Part shown: positions 23,566 to 36,662 of the stretch, piece by piece
Numbering within the stretch: the first letter of the stretch is position 1
Layout: every line of letters starts with the position of its first letter
From: Dipteris shenzhenensis
Taxonomy: Eukaryota; Polypodiophyta; Polypodiopsida; Gleicheniales
DNA length: 64,000 nucleotides
NCBI GenBank assembly: GCA_047967505.1
Contig: CM106541.1
Strand: one strand, 5' to 3'
The notes under the pieces: generated by a model
What the model was told of the DNA's origin: nothing
The model's database searches: none
What the model saw: the letters and a program-made list of their open reading frames with translations, nothing else
Made by a program: the position numbers and the translations under genes

Positions 23566-24559
23566 TGTGGCCACATGGTCCACTCTCATTTTTCTAAGGA
23601 GGCATTGAGCGACGAAGGAATGTGGAAATGAAAGAAAGTAAGAAAACAAATAATGGGAACACAAAACAATAAAAGAGATTGCTAACAAAGCACAATAGCT
23701 TGACAACTACAAGTGATGTGAGAACAAAATTGACTAACCCAAAAATTTCAGTCAATAAATTTCTAAGCTGGAAGCTATTGCTCTCCTTTGACTAGCTACA
23801 ACTGCTTTGGAAAGCTCAAGTTATCATTGTGCAAGCTCCAATGAGATCATGACATCCAATATGACCTTAATCCTAGACAATTAAAGAGGGCACTTTTGTG
23901 ACAACCCCAATGTGTAGGATCCAAGGAGTACCATCTTCCTGACTCATAACTAACCCATTTGACAAGCACAATGAATGGTAAGTTTATAAATTTAAACCTT
24001 CGTGAGTGCCCCCCTCACAAAATCGTAACCTAAGCTTCCCCCACAAACTTGTGGGTCTACTAGTAGTCAACTTGGGTATCTACTTAATGGAAATACATTT
24101 TAGAAGCCCATGGAACCTAAAACTTGTTCCAACTCCTAAGTAATAGTAACCTTTTAAGGTCCACCTCCCAAGACTTGATTGATGAAGAAGACACTAATGT
24201 AGAGTTGATTTTCACCTAGGATTCAAGCCTAACACATTGAGGAATAACCCTCTTAAGCTATTGAATTCAATAAAGCAATTCAATATTGAAAAGGGGCTAT
24301 AAAATTACAACAATTCCCCTAGTTGATGCGAGGAGGCCATCAAGATTAAGGATGGTATAGGGATATCTGATTTGATTGGATAGATATGAATTATACTTTC
24401 TTCCCCTATGGAGATTCGAGCTTGTTAGTTGTAATGAGGAGCGGCACTATGAACATCATAAGGTGCATGCTCAACCAATCCTCATCCAAGCAATAAGGAT
24501 TGTGAGATGGAACCTTAATGGTTGGTGGGGTTCATATCAATCGAGGCATGTCATCTAGG
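23566..24559. other. Intergenic, no gene seen
   Basis: No credible coding frame and no repeat that I could define. Confidence 0.3.
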
Positions 24560-25450
24560 AGAGGCTCGTTTGGCCACCGCTTTGCCTGTCGTTTTTGCGC
24601 ACCCGAAAACAGGCCCTTAGAAGTTGTTTTCGCGCGCTCCGATGCCGAATGGCCAATCAAGTCCTTGGACGGTCTCGCGGACTAGTTTGGTCCCACGTTT
24701 GATCTTTCATTGTCAAGCACCTGGTTGCGAGCAGCCAAGCGGCTTCTCGCCGTCATCGATTTGCACGCATGAACGAATGGGCACCTGGGTATGCCCATTT
24801 CCCTCGTGGAAACAGGCCCTTGGATGATCCTTAGAGGCGAAGAGAGGATCGGAAACTTTTGAACGTCCAATTCAAAAAGCTGCAGCAGGGAGGTGAGAAG
24901 AAATCCAGCTTCAAATCATGAATCACCGCAACCTATTTCAGTCCTGCATTTTGAAGTCGATAGTCTGGACTCTTCCACATTGCGTTGAAAGTTGCCGACC
25001 TTTAACTGGAATAGACTTATAATGTATGAGCGTGGGACAATGGGTATCTCTCCGTTTAATGGCCGTGCATTGTGTGTACATTGTCTGCTCCCAGTCAGGA
25101 CTCTTAGATTGCCCAACACTTTTGTACCTACTGCTGTTGCAGAAAGAATAAGTGGTAGCATCATCGCCCGAGAGCGATCACTCACTTGTGGGACCTTCGC
25201 ATTATCACATCGTGATAGACACCTTTATCAGCTTTTTAGATTTCTTCCTCCACTTTTCTTCGATCATGGTATAAACGAGAGCTCAAAAGGATTTGATCGG
25301 TCGTGAATCCTGTCATTCAGCCAATCTCTGCGCGACGGGTTGTCGACATAGCAGGAGAGGAGATGCTTTGCAAGTGGGAAGGTCGAGCAGGTACAAGGGG
25401 GTTGGACAGCTGCGTTGACGTGCAACCACAAGGTTAGGTGGGTGCCCAAA
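24560..25450. other. GC- and CpG-richer block of unknown nature
   Basis: This stretch stands out from its AT-rich neighbours by many CG dinucleotides (for example GTTTTCGCGCGCTCCGATG and CTCTGCGCGACGGGTTGTCG). AAACAGGCCCTT occurs twice (near 24611 and 24809) in the same orientation. Open frames exist on both strands (24992-25306 plus, 24916-25185 minus), but neither shows a motif I recognise. It could be a decayed gene fragment captured by a transposon, or a small non-autonomous element. Confidence 0.3.
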
Positions 25451-25884
25451 AGAAAAGAGTGTCACGGTGTGCACGTTTTTGAGAGGGCATTGAGACCCTT
25501 GAACTTCTTTTACTAGTAGTGGTTTGCATGGTTGTTGACCGAAGAAGGGATTTGTGTATTATTATTGGCCCTCCAAGGGTCCTAAGGCATGATGGGTAGT
25601 GAGTTGCTAATCTAAGGCCATAGTTTTGAAGTTAGTTCATTTGGTCAATATGAGTCTTAAAGGTGGTTAGTAGAAGTTTAAGGGCTTCTAATGTGTTTAG
25701 GGTTTAAGGTTTTTGTTTACTTGTGGAGGTCCTAAATGCTTTTGTCTTTCATCCTAAAGCTTTTGTCTTTTGTTAGGTATTTCTCTCTAAAGATGAAGGC
25801 TTATTTTGTCTCTTGTATGACACCACATTTATATTACTTTTGCCAAAATAAGCACTTTCCCACTTTTATTTAATGGCCCATCCA

Positions 25885-25885
25885 C

Positions 25886-25914
<29 letters not shown>
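25885..25914. repeat. (AC)n microsatellite
   Basis: About 15 uninterrupted AC units. Confidence 0.9.
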
Positions 25915-25916
<2 letters not shown>

Positions 25917-26162
25917 TTTCACCTCTTTTTTGTCCTCTCTTTCACTCATCTACCTTTCCCGATATTCCTTTTCACCTTTACTTGCTTTTTCTCTTTTCCT
26001 TTCCTTCCAACTTACACCTATCGTTTCCTTTCACAAGTTATTCGAAATATTTATCGAGCTACTTACACTTGGATTATAATGACACTCCAAAAGGCAGGGC
26101 CATAGTGGGATTCCCATCTTTAGTTAGCATCATTCCTTTTTCGTTCTGCTGAGTCATTCACT

Positions 26163-26182
26163 CCTCTCTCTCTCTCTCTCTC
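26163..26182. repeat. (TC)n microsatellite
   Basis: About 10 TC units next to the start of a longer tandem repeat. Confidence 0.8.
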
Positions 26183-26199
26183 CCCTAGTTCTCTCCCTC

Positions 26200-26453
26200 T
26201 CTCTTTTCCTTGCTACGCATCCCATTCGTCTTCTTTTTTATTTTGGATCTCCAAGACAACCCACTTGAACTTTGTTAGCACCGCTGCCCTCTTTTCCTTG
26301 CTACGCATCCCATTCGTCTTTTGGATCTCCAAGACAACCCACTTGAACTTTGTTAGCACCGCTGCCCTCTTTTCCTTGCTATGCATCCCATTCGTCTTCT
26401 TTTTCATTTTGGATCTCCAAGACAGCCCACTTGAACTTTGTTAGCACCGCCCC
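26200..26453. repeat. 78-88-bp tandem repeat, 3 copies
   Basis: Copies begin at 26200, 26289 and 26367 with CTCTTTTCCTTGCTACGCAT and end with TTGAACTTTGTTAGCACCGC. The middle copy lacks a 10-bp segment (TTCTTTTTTA-like). Near-identity suggests a recent expansion. Confidence 0.9.
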
Positions 26454-26459
26454 ATTAGG

Positions 26460-29400
26460 GGTAGAGCTCTAAAAAGATACTATTTTAGAAGCCCTTTGAA
26501 AGGGGAACAACAACAGTTTAGTACTCAGCCATTTGGGGGAGTGCTGGAGGCATGTGTGCCTCTTGCTCAACTTGTTACTAAAGGGGCTCACCCAACCCCA
26601 CTACAAGGAGCCACCCCCTAACCCCGGCACTCATCTAACCCCACTACTAGGCAGCTCTCAATGCCCCATGCATGCTAGGGCTAGGTGAGCATTAAGGGTT
26701 GGGCATCCCAACCCAGAATCCATAAATTTCAAGATTCCTAGCCTAGCGTTGCAATGCTCAAGCCCAAGCATTATCGTTAGAACAAAGACTTCGCTATTGA
26801 TACAACTGGGTGCAACCAAAGTGAGAGCTTGCAAAACCCTTATTAGTTCCTACCATGGAATAAGGCAAGCCTTCATGGGACACTTATTTTGCAATGCTAG
26901 CTCGGCATCCCATTGCTAGACTTTCAGACCTAGTAGTAGCGCAAGGAAGTGATCTTACGTGATAAAATTTTATTATTTCCACAGCATGTTATAACTCTTG
27001 TTTTGGATAGTCTGCCAATTCTTGCATATTAATTTTAGGATGAACCATTGCCAAAGCTTAAGCAACTGCTAGGAGAGGCTCATGGAATTCACGAGTAGTG
27101 CAATGAAGTACCATTAGATATCCTAGGATGTGTGTGATAACATGAATTTTGTTCAACCAATAATAGTGTTATTCTAAAGAAACATCTTCTCACAAATACA
27201 TGCATTTAATAGCACTAGGCTCTTAATATTCTCATCGAACATGAAAATGTGTACACTATATAGCAAATTAATGTTCCCTTTGCACATGAAAATGTGTACA
27301 CTATGCTCTTAAGATGCCCATTGCACATGAAAATGTGCACATTGTATAGCAAATTACAGAGTGGCAAATATGCATGCTTGTTAGTCTTGACAATATTACA
27401 ATGTTTATTTTTCTTTGTTATTATAGTCATGGCTTAAAGAAGGTGAAAGTCTTTTAAAGCATTATGATCCATTCCCATCCGTGTTTTAAAAATAAAATAT
27501 TGGTCTTTAGACTAGATCTTATGGATGTGTTATTTCCATTCATGCTTGATGAAAAATAAAGAGTCAATTCTTAGGTCAAGCTTCCACAAATTTGTTCTAC
27601 ATCCTATTCTCTTTCTACATTATTATCCTCCAACCTCTTGTGACCTTTTGAGCTTTGCATCTATTCACAATCTTTTTTTCCTTTGACATCTTCATGTTCT
27701 CAATTATTGTTGTCTCTCTTTAAGTCTAGCAAAATATCATTTTTACCATGTTAGAAGTTAACACTACAACTCTAGATTATCCACTTCTTATGCATCCATG
27801 ACATGCACAATGCATGTTGAAGCATAGGAAGAATAGTTTTGATGATAGTAGTGGTATGTTCCTATCATATTTTGGTCGTGCCATTCATGTTGACTCTTCT
27901 TGCACAATCATGTTTACTTTGGCAAATATAAAAGAAGCTACATATCATAGTTGATTAGTCTTAACAATATCTTGAGATCTCTTGGAGGCTTTCATTCTAT
28001 GATGCTTTGACTAGTTGCTTATATTCACCCCTTCCTCACTATGGGATAGGTCATTGAAAGATGGTGACTGTCTTAAAGCTTTATCATACATTCCATCTAT
28101 GTATAGAAACATGAAAATATTGGCCAAGGTCAAGGTCAAGATATTGCTCTTAAAGTTTTATAAATATTGCTCTTAAAGTTTTATCACACATTCCTATCCA
28201 TGTATAGGAAATTGAAATTATTGGTCTTTAAAGATAGAAGGGACGTGTACATTTCATTCATCTTTATAAAAAGAAAAAGCTATTCTTCAAGTTACTTAGG
28301 CTCCAATGGATCTGTTAAATCCATCAATGTCCCATCCTCTTTGTTCATTTTTATTCTTCACAATCTATTTTTATCCTTCTACTTGGATCTATCCACCACT
28401 CTTTTACCCTTTTCCCCTACATATCCTTGATTATTTTCCCTTCACCTTAAAGGGACTTTAACTCTATCATAAGACACATTTAGAACTATATGCTTCCAAT
28501 GTTTTCAAGATAGACTTAATTCCTCATTCATACTAAGTGATACACTAGTCTAAATTGATTTTTTTTTCTCTTAATGCTCCAATAATTTTTTGTTTCTAAA
28601 TTTCTTCATGCTTCAATAATATATTGCTTTACATGATAATCTCATGAGCAAGAAAAATAACATGATATATTTTATATTATGATGTTGCATGACTTCAATT
28701 TGTAAGACATAGAAAGCCAAGCATAGTATTTCCATTATAAATATAGGTAGGCTCTAGCTTTACACCTCCTTGACACGTGTGGGATTTCTTTGTTTTCTTT
28801 CATACATCTTGTGACCACATAATTTTAGGTTTTAGGCCAAAAAACTATTTTAACCTAGAGGGTTTTAGTATGGCATATGTAAGATAGCACGTGCATTTAG
28901 ATTTTTTAAATTAGAGATTTAGTACATTTTTACTAGAATTATATTATAATTGGAATTTAAAATTGGAAAGGGATTTTAAAATTGAGCTTTATAAAAAAAT
29001 CAATAGATCAAGGATGGGATAAGCATATTTTAAATAAAACTTTGAACCAATGTGTTATCTAGGGTTTTTAAAAAGTACACCTCTTGAGATTTTAATGGAT
29101 CTAAAAATAGCACTGCATTCCAATTATATCATACATGCTCCTTTTCAAAGATGCTTTAAAATACTAGATCTCTTGAAATACTTCTCAATCTACAAGTGAT
29201 AGTCATGACATAGGTCTTGAAACTTCTTGGATCTTATGTCACACATATGTTTGGGACTACTCAACACACATTACTTTCAAGAACTTATTTGTTAATCTAT
29301 TTCCTCTTCACATTGTGGACAAACTATCTTGTTGCTACCATGCTAAGGGATCTCTGAGGGGCTAAGTTATTAATTGTAAACATAAGATATCCCATTTAAG

Positions 29401-30060
29401 GATAAAACGACCTTCTTTTTAAGGAATTCATCCACCACTTTGAACTTAAAATTGGGATTTTATGTAATAGAGCCATATTATCAATGGAAGAAGGGGATAT
29501 TTCCTGGCATAATGCACCAATTGGATACAAAAAATAATGTCCTTAGAGGACTTAGGCAAGGATTATATATTCACATAATCATGTGTGTGATTTACATGCT
29601 TTTCACAAAATCATGCACACAATGATGAAACACCTTATTGGTCTAAAAGAACAAAAAATTAGCCACTTACCATAGGCACTTTGACATTTATCATTAATAC
29701 TGCCATGGAGAAAGCCTATATCATTGCCGATGAAGGCAATAGTGTCTAAGGTAAATTAATATGAATTAACCGTAGGTACTCATCATACTATTAACTGTAC
29801 TAGGGATGTACCATTGGTAACGGTTATGTTATTGGTAGCAATGGAACAATGACCAATGGTAGTATTCTTGCATCTCATTTATAAGCATGTCATTAGACTA
29901 TTTGTAGGAATTTTTTATTCAAGAAGTAACTTCTCCTCTTTCACCTTAAGCGCCAGTCTAGGGCCTGGCGTGTAGACTAGTCCCTAGCCCCTATGCTCAC
30001 AAGGCACAAGAGACGGAACTAGTTCTAAGGTGCAGGTAGCTAGACTCTCCCAAAGAGAGA
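26460..30060. other. Intergenic with small repeats, no gene
   Basis: AT-rich DNA without coding signal. A short tandem phrase, CACATGAAAATGTG(T/C)ACA, occurs three times at 27238-27345, and TTGCTCTTAAAGTTTTAT occurs twice at 28141-28183. Nothing else could be supported. Confidence 0.4.
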
Positions 30061-30075
30061 GTTTTTTGTCATTTT

Positions 30076-30380
30076 TTGATTACATGTTGTATCATATTGC
30101 ATGAATGTATGCATGCCATATTCATATTGTATGATGTTGCATGCATCTCAAAGAAAAACATGTATGCAATCTGTATCATATTGCATGCATGCATTTTAAC
30201 CAATATGCATGTTGTATCATGTTGCATGCATGCAATTTGGCTCTCAAAACAAATTAAAACATGCATGCAATTCTATCGTGTTACTTGCATTCGGTATCAT
30301 GTTGCAGCATTTCATGTTACATTTGTAAGTTGTAAAAATTTCTTGTATATGTATTAGGTAACATCATCATGTTGCATGCA
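30076..30380. repeat. Irregular GCATGCATG/ATGTTGCATG minisatellite
   Basis: Variants of TGTATCATATTGCATGCATG recur about every 40-50 bp. Frames through it are Met/His/Cys/Ile-rich artefacts on both strands. Confidence 0.7.
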
Positions 30381-32165
30381 CGCATATTGAATGTTACATG
30401 TACTTGAATTGTGAAATGTTACATGTTCCATGCATTGATTAAATTTGTCCTTGTGCTTAAATTTATGCATGTGAAATTCCTTGCCTGCTTTTGCAATCTA
30501 CATGTGAGTCATGACCACTTCCCTCTACCTTCACACAACTTGTTTGAAATATCCAAAGACCAGCCAAACCACAATGATAGAGCTAGAAGAGCAGGCAAGA
30601 GACCACATACATGAGAGAAGGCTCAAGAAGAAGATGCTTGTGAAGTTCATGCGTGATTTAAATGCAAGAAAAGGATTATGATTGCACCTCTTTAAGCCTA
30701 AGGAATCCAAAGAAGTTGAAGGTACTCCGCATTTGGTACTTAGCCCATTAGGCAACATGGGAGATGGAAGATAATTGATTGTTAGCACCCAAAGATCCGA
30801 GCTTGAGCACATGACATACATTGATGTATATGTCAAAGAGGCCCACCATGGAGACTCAGTTATATATGCACTTTGTGAAACGACTCTGAATAGACTTCCC
30901 CTCATACAGCAACAAAAGTGCAAATCCTCAGTAACACAAGAGATACTCCTAGCTCAATGGGTAGGGGCACAAGAGACAATGGAAGAGCAATGGAGAGGTT
31001 TTGTGATGAAAATGAAGTTCATTTTTAGTAGATACAACACGATAAGATATTGGACAAATGAAGTTGCACAAAACATTGTTAGTAGTAATAGCTCCATAGT
31101 CTCATCAACCACATTGTGCACAATTTCAATGAGTGAGGCCTCTATCTTATTGGATGCATTTGTAACAACTTGCTTGGACTACTTATAACAACTTGCTTGG
31201 ACTACTGGAATCTCTTTCTCTCATTGTGCTTCTAGTACATATGCATCTATTTCTTATCGAGCAATACTTATAGCTTTTCAAACAAAATTCCCAAAATAAT
31301 AAATTCTCATTAGTATACTATCTCCAAATATATTTGGCACCTCACACGAACATAAAGGCAACCTGCATGGGTATCCCCATCCAAAAATCTAGGAAAAAAT
31401 AACCTCTTAGATATCTCTTTACCTCACATAATCTCCTTCACATTCATTGGCTTGTAGTTGTGGTTGAACCTTACCCCAATACTCTACATATCAGAGAAAT
31501 CAATCAATTCCATGACCACAATGAACATTCTCTTCACCACCCTCTTCCTCTCACAACTCAATAGTGGTCCACATTACCCAACATGCTATTTGTAAGAGCT
31601 ATGGACCAAAATATTGCCAAATTAAGAGTGCCCATGACTCTTGCAAGACTTTTATTTAGAAAAATATGGGTAGGAAAGCCAGTCAAAATAATCGCTAGTA
31701 AATGCAGTCATAGCACTAGTATTTATCATAATACTGTCAATCAATGGTAACGATTGATAATATTGATTGGTTTTCCAATATTATAGATATTTTCATTGGA
31801 ATCATGTCTATTACCATCAATATTATGTTAGTTATATTGTTGTTTTATTAATACAATGCACTAAGGAATTTTCAAGGTTACCAATGTGATAACACTATTT
31901 TCATGCAACTTTGGGCAAAAAATGATGATCATAAATGATGTGTTAATGAAAACATGAAAAAGTTGATAGGTGGACTCTCAAGACTCTAATTTTGAATTGA
32001 AAATGATAGAAACTAGGTGGAACTATGACATTGTGAAAAAGTGTGCCAGATAGTCTTAGCATGATTTTATGGTCTATCAATACATGGAATGAAAAATCAT
32101 TGAGCTAAATGAGTGGCATTAATGGAGAGTTGATGATGTAGAGATCATTGAGAAAACAGGAAGCG
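30381..32165. other. Intergenic, unassigned frame only
   Basis: A plus-strand frame at 30775-31188 (about 137 codons) is the longest. It shows no motif I recognise and no splice context, so I do not call a gene. The rest is AT-rich. Confidence 0.3.
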
Positions 32166-32412
32166 AGGATTGAGTTGAGATCATTGGGCTAGAAGTTTAG
32201 AAATCTCTTGGGTATAGCAAGGGGTTTGCATTGTGAAGAAACTTCGGATACATGGCTAAATGGCTAAACATGTTACCATTGTGAAGGAGTCATGGGAAAG
32301 AGCCTTTTGCTAATAGATGAAATCAATGGGAACCCACCTTACCAATTATAAGGGGCTCTCTGGCAAGGAGCTCATGAGAGAACCTTCCCTTAGAGGATCC
32401 AATCAAATAACC
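32166..32412 (+). repeat. Dispersed repeat R, copy 1
   Basis: This matches 41418-41584 plus 42614-42673. Shared phrases include ATCATTGGGCTAGAAGTTTAGA, ACATGGCTAAATGGCTAAA, CATGGGAAAGAGCCTTT and GGAGCTC.TGAGAGAA. Copy 2 is interrupted by an insertion, so this copy gives the empty-site sequence. Confidence 0.75.
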
Positions 32413-33899
32413 TTAATTGAAGCTCAATTGAGGAAAGGAAGGGAACAAAGGTGGTATATTTAGCAAGTTGATGTTGCCTTTGGTTTTATTTGGTTAAATG
32501 TCATGCATGCATATGGGCATGCTTGTGGTTGCTAAGGGATAGGCTGTTATTCTAGTAGAAAGGGGACTATTTTTTGGAAAGTGATGGGGCTCTAGGCAAA
32601 TCTGTAGGTAGGTCTATTATGGGAAGAATGAGCAAACAAAACCCAAGACCGGACTGATTTAAAGATTGTAAGGAGAAAGATCTAGAAGGCATGGATGGCC
32701 TTTTTGGAAAGGATAAATACATTTTTAGCAAGCTACAAGATGGAATCAATGGCACAAGAAATAACATGCCATTGGGACTATGAAAGGATTCTTTTAAGGC
32801 TTAGAGATTAATGTCATAGGCACTGCCTATGTTAGACTACTGCTGTGCATGATATTCGAGGAGAGAGGGCACTCCTATTGATTGCACCATCAATAGAATT
32901 ATGTGTATGCTTTGTGTGCATGGACAAGTTGAGACTAAGACGGAAGTAGGCTGACCAATTTGAGGAGAAGGCACACCTATATTGAGCTCATATACCTTGA
33001 ATTTGATATTTTGAGAGAAAGTGTGATTCTTGCCCTACCATTTTGCACTTTGATTTGGTAGTTTGAGTCTTGAGGTTGTCCAACTCTATGCCCAAAATGT
33101 GAGAATGTATGAGGCAAGGTGATGTTCTTGCTTTGATATTAGGGACTAGGATTTTGGATGTCTTTTTTGTGATTGAGAAATGCTCCTTTTTTGCATTCCT
33201 ATAGTAGAGGTATGTGATAGAGGATGCTTCCATTATTTTTTTTGCCCTACTTGCTGTTGAGATTTGAAATTGTGGGAGTAAAGGTGTGTTGTCCTAAGCT
33301 GCTAAGATCCTCTTTTTGAAGTTTTGAAATCTTTATTGTAACTTAGATCCCAACTATGTGTGTGTGTGTTGAAAAAGTGGTGTATGGAAGGCAATGCAAT
33401 TTTGGAAGCCTGACACGCCAAAGCTATTAGCTCTAACAAGCCATGCTCAAAGAGAATAAGAGAATCTTGTTCTAATTAGCATGATCCTTTTATTGGTCCT
33501 TGCTCTTGATTTAACCCATATACTATGTGTTGGAATTTATTTTGCGGTGGCCTTATCATGGCATAAGATAATGAGTGGCTTGTTTTGCTTAGAGTGTCTA
33601 ATGAAGTGATGCAAACTACCCAAAATTATAATCATCTACTGGAGCGAGTCTATCACTTAGAGCTATGCAAAGAAGATGAACCGATCTAAGAACTCATCCC
33701 TATTGCTTTTGGTGTGGTTGTGTTGAGTGGAATGACTCTAGGGCTTTGTTGATGGGCTTCAAAGAGGAGAGGCTACTATAGAGGTTAGCCATGGTCCCCC
33801 GATTTCTCTTATCATATTTTTTGGAGCCTCTAGCAAGGATATATCCTTGGCAATGTGGTGATGAGAAAAAGAGCTTTAGGTGAGGGTTAAATCACAAGT
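32413..33899. other. Intergenic, no gene seen
   Basis: Nothing recognisable; possibly decayed gypsy 5' sequence leading into the gag remnant at 33.9 kb. Confidence 0.3.
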
Positions 33900-34642
33900 C
33901 AGCGATGGCTCAAGATTTTCCCAGATTCATGGGACTACCCCATTTAAGATGCTACTAGGTTTGTAGAAGAGTTGGAATTCATGCTTTGATGAAGGATAGG
34001 AATACAATGGACACCTTGTTGTAGGTATCAACTTGCTATTTAAACGGTGAGACAAAGGCATGGATGCAAACCTATGTGCCGACATTTTGAAAGGCTCAAG
34101 ACCCCCCACAAGAGCCTACATATAGGGAAGTGAGAGTTGCATTTTTAGGCCAATATGCTCTAGAAAGAGATCCTAATGGAATATAAATGAGCTCTACAAT
34201 TATCAACAAGAACCTAACCAAGATGCTGACTAATACTTGATCTAGTTTGTTGAATTATGGAGCCATTAGAGAACATGTTTACATCCAAATATTCCAAGTG
34301 AAATGGCCTAAAAGGAGAGATTTGTTGTAGACCTTAAGTTGAACCTTACATTGAAGGTAGAACTGAAGAACCCTCTTCAATTTGAGGAGGCATTATGGTT
34401 TACACAAGAAAAGGAATGGAAGATGAAGAGACTGGGGCAACTAGGGTCCTAGAAAAGTTCAAAGAAAATGCCAATCAGCCAGTGAAGTTGCTCTAGCTAC
34501 TAGGGAAGAACCAACACTTTGTCACTCTTAACAAATGAATGACTCATTGAAATAGAATCTCAATGAGATGATCAAATTAAGGAAGAATATGAACTTGAAT
34601 ATTTTGTGTTGTACAATTCAAGGAAGGGGAAGAGGGTTGTAT
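33900..34642 (+). pseudogene. Ty3/gypsy gag remnant (5' side of a split element)
   Basis: With frame changes the plus strand reads YLNGETKAWMQTYVPTF and REVRVAFLGQYALERDP, then in another frame YQQEPNQDAD, a KERFVVDLKLNLTLKVELKN stretch and FEEALWFTQEKEW. This is the layout of the retrotransposon gag domain (Pfam Retrotrans_gag) of gypsy elements. It is cut at 34647 by copia-C and the gypsy sequence resumes at 40325. Confidence 0.6.
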
Positions 34643-34647
34643 GGAGG

Positions 34648-34818
34648 TGAGAGTGCTCTCAACGGAAGCAAGAACGGAAGAGGGAGAGAGAGAAACAGAG
34701 AGCCACACAATTTTTGGTGGGTGCAGAACCACCCTAATCTTCTTTTTCATTCATTTATATATGTGTTTGAGTATTGTACATAACCAGGGTAAAGGCACAG
34801 TGACCTTTAACCCCCACA
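34648..34818 (-). repeat. 3' LTR of copia-C
   Basis: 171 bp. On the plus strand it runs from TGAGAGTGCTCTC to CCCCCACA. It pairs with 40149-40319. Confidence 0.95.
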
Positions 34819-34830
34819 ACCTCCCACTTA
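34819..34830 (-). other. Polypurine tract of copia-C
   Basis: On the minus strand AAGTGGGAGGT abuts the 3' LTR, as expected for the plus-strand primer. Confidence 0.75.
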
Positions 34831-34972
34831 AAGGACAATGCCTTTAAGGGAGAACAACCAGTGAGCATACTATCCAATGCCCATCAATACACGACAATAC
34901 TCAAACCACTGACTAGGTAGACTCTTCGTCAGCATATCTACAGGTTATCATCTGTATGAACCTTGACAAGCT

Positions 34973-36410
34973 CTATGCGCTTGTCCTCTGGTACCTAACC
35001 TCAATATGTTTGGTCTTTGCATGAAAGACCAGATTCTGAGCTAGCTGAATAGCACTCATGGAATCACTATGCAATGTCGGTACACCTGTATGAATCCCCA
35101 AATCTCCCACTAGCCAATCAAGACATATAGCCTCCTTGCAACCCTCTATGGCTGCAACATACTCGGCCTCTGTGGTAGACAAAGCAACGCACTTCTATGC
35201 GCAAGACATCCATGACACTACACCACCTGCAAAGGTGAACACATAACTAGAAGTGGATCTCCTATTATCCACATGCCCTGCATAGTCTAAATCTGTGTAC
35301 CCAAGTACACGCATGTTTCCTCTACCAAATCAGATGCACATCTCCTTGGTACCCTTCATGTACCTCATGATGCACTTAACTACCTCCCAATGCCTCTTTC
35401 CTGGATTAGCCATATACCGGCTAACAACTCCCACTGCAAATGCAATGTCTGGTCTAGTAGCTATCATAGCATACATAAGACTCCCAACTGCTGATGCATA
35501 AGGAACCTTGGCCATCATGGCCCTTTCCTGATCTGATTTGGGACTATCTGTATGACTCAGTTTCACATATGGAGGCAATGGAGTACTCACTGCCTTCCCC
35601 CCCTCCATATTGAAACGCTGCAATACTTTTGTAACATACTCTTTTTGTGAAAGCCAAAGGAGTTTCCTACTCCGTTCACGCGTGATGCGCATACCAAGAA
35701 TATGACCTGCAAGTCCCAAATCCTTCATATCAAAGGCCTCATGCAACTTGGCCTTTAAGGCATCTAGCTCATAAGTATTCTTGCTAGCCAATAGCATATC
35801 ATCCACATATAGTGCCAGGATTATCAGGCTATTATCCTTAGCCCTTTTAGTGTAGAGGCAGTGATCAATTTCACTCCTTCTAAAACCCTGGGACCGAATA
35901 AAAGCATCAAAATTTTGATACCATTCTCTAGGCGCTTGCTTAAGACCATAGAGACTCTTCTTCAGCTTGTCTTGACATCCATCTGCATAAGCTCCATATC
36001 CTCTGATGCCACTAGTCCAAGCATGCATCTAAGTGTGGTCATCTTCACAACTGGAGAGAATATCTCATCAAAGTCCACACCCTTCTCAAACGGGCCTTGT
36101 ACCTAGGCACATCATCACCTGTGACCTTCATTTTGTAGACCCATTTACATGGCAATGCTTTCTTTCCATGTGGCAAAGAAACCAAGTCCCAAGTCTTATT
36201 CTTCACAAGTGAACTCATCTTTGATTGCATAGCATACTCCCACTTGTGTTGATCCTCGTGCATCATAGCCTCTCTGTAGCAAGAAGGCTCCCCGCAATCA
36301 GTAAGCATCACATAGTCTACCCCTGGAACAAACCTATTAGGTAGTCTAGACACTCTAGATGATCTTCTCAAGGGCATTTCAGCTTGCTGTCCCACCTGCA
36401 TATCCGCCAC
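34973..36410 (-). pseudogene. copia-C reverse transcriptase and RNase H (decayed)
   Basis: In order on the minus strand: [58 protein letters not shown] (catalytic YVDD), and the connection VGSLMYAMIATRPDIAFAVG with MRYMKGTKEM. RNase H follows with STTEAEYVAAIEGCKEA and a block ending TKHIEVRYQ. Breaks lie near 36045 (frameshift), 35330 and 35183. Relative to copia-A it is a distinct copia lineage, judged by its protein text and LTR length. Confidence 0.9.
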
Positions 36411-36662
36411 ATTTGGCTCATCATTTCCACCAATAGATCATCCATCATCTACCCTTGATTGTATACCTGTGGGAGTACTTGGTGGTACCATTTCTTGCAC
36501 ATTTGGTGCATGGACAGCTTGCTGTCTATCAACATATGTAGGTGGATTCACATCCTAGAAAGTGATTCTCCTCATTTCCACATCCCTCATGGGTGCCTTA
36601 TGCATCTTCTTCTCATTGAAGACTACATCATGGCTGCATATGATCTTCTTTTCTTCTGGATC

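Noticed and set aside
24916-25306. Genes on either strand in the CpG-rich block
   Set aside because: Both strands are open over the same stretch and neither product has a recognisable domain, so I only note the block.
30069-30923. ORFs of 65-130 codons on both strands
   Set aside because: The first lie in an irregular GCATGC repeat; the 130-codon frame has Ser/Leu-rich text without motifs.
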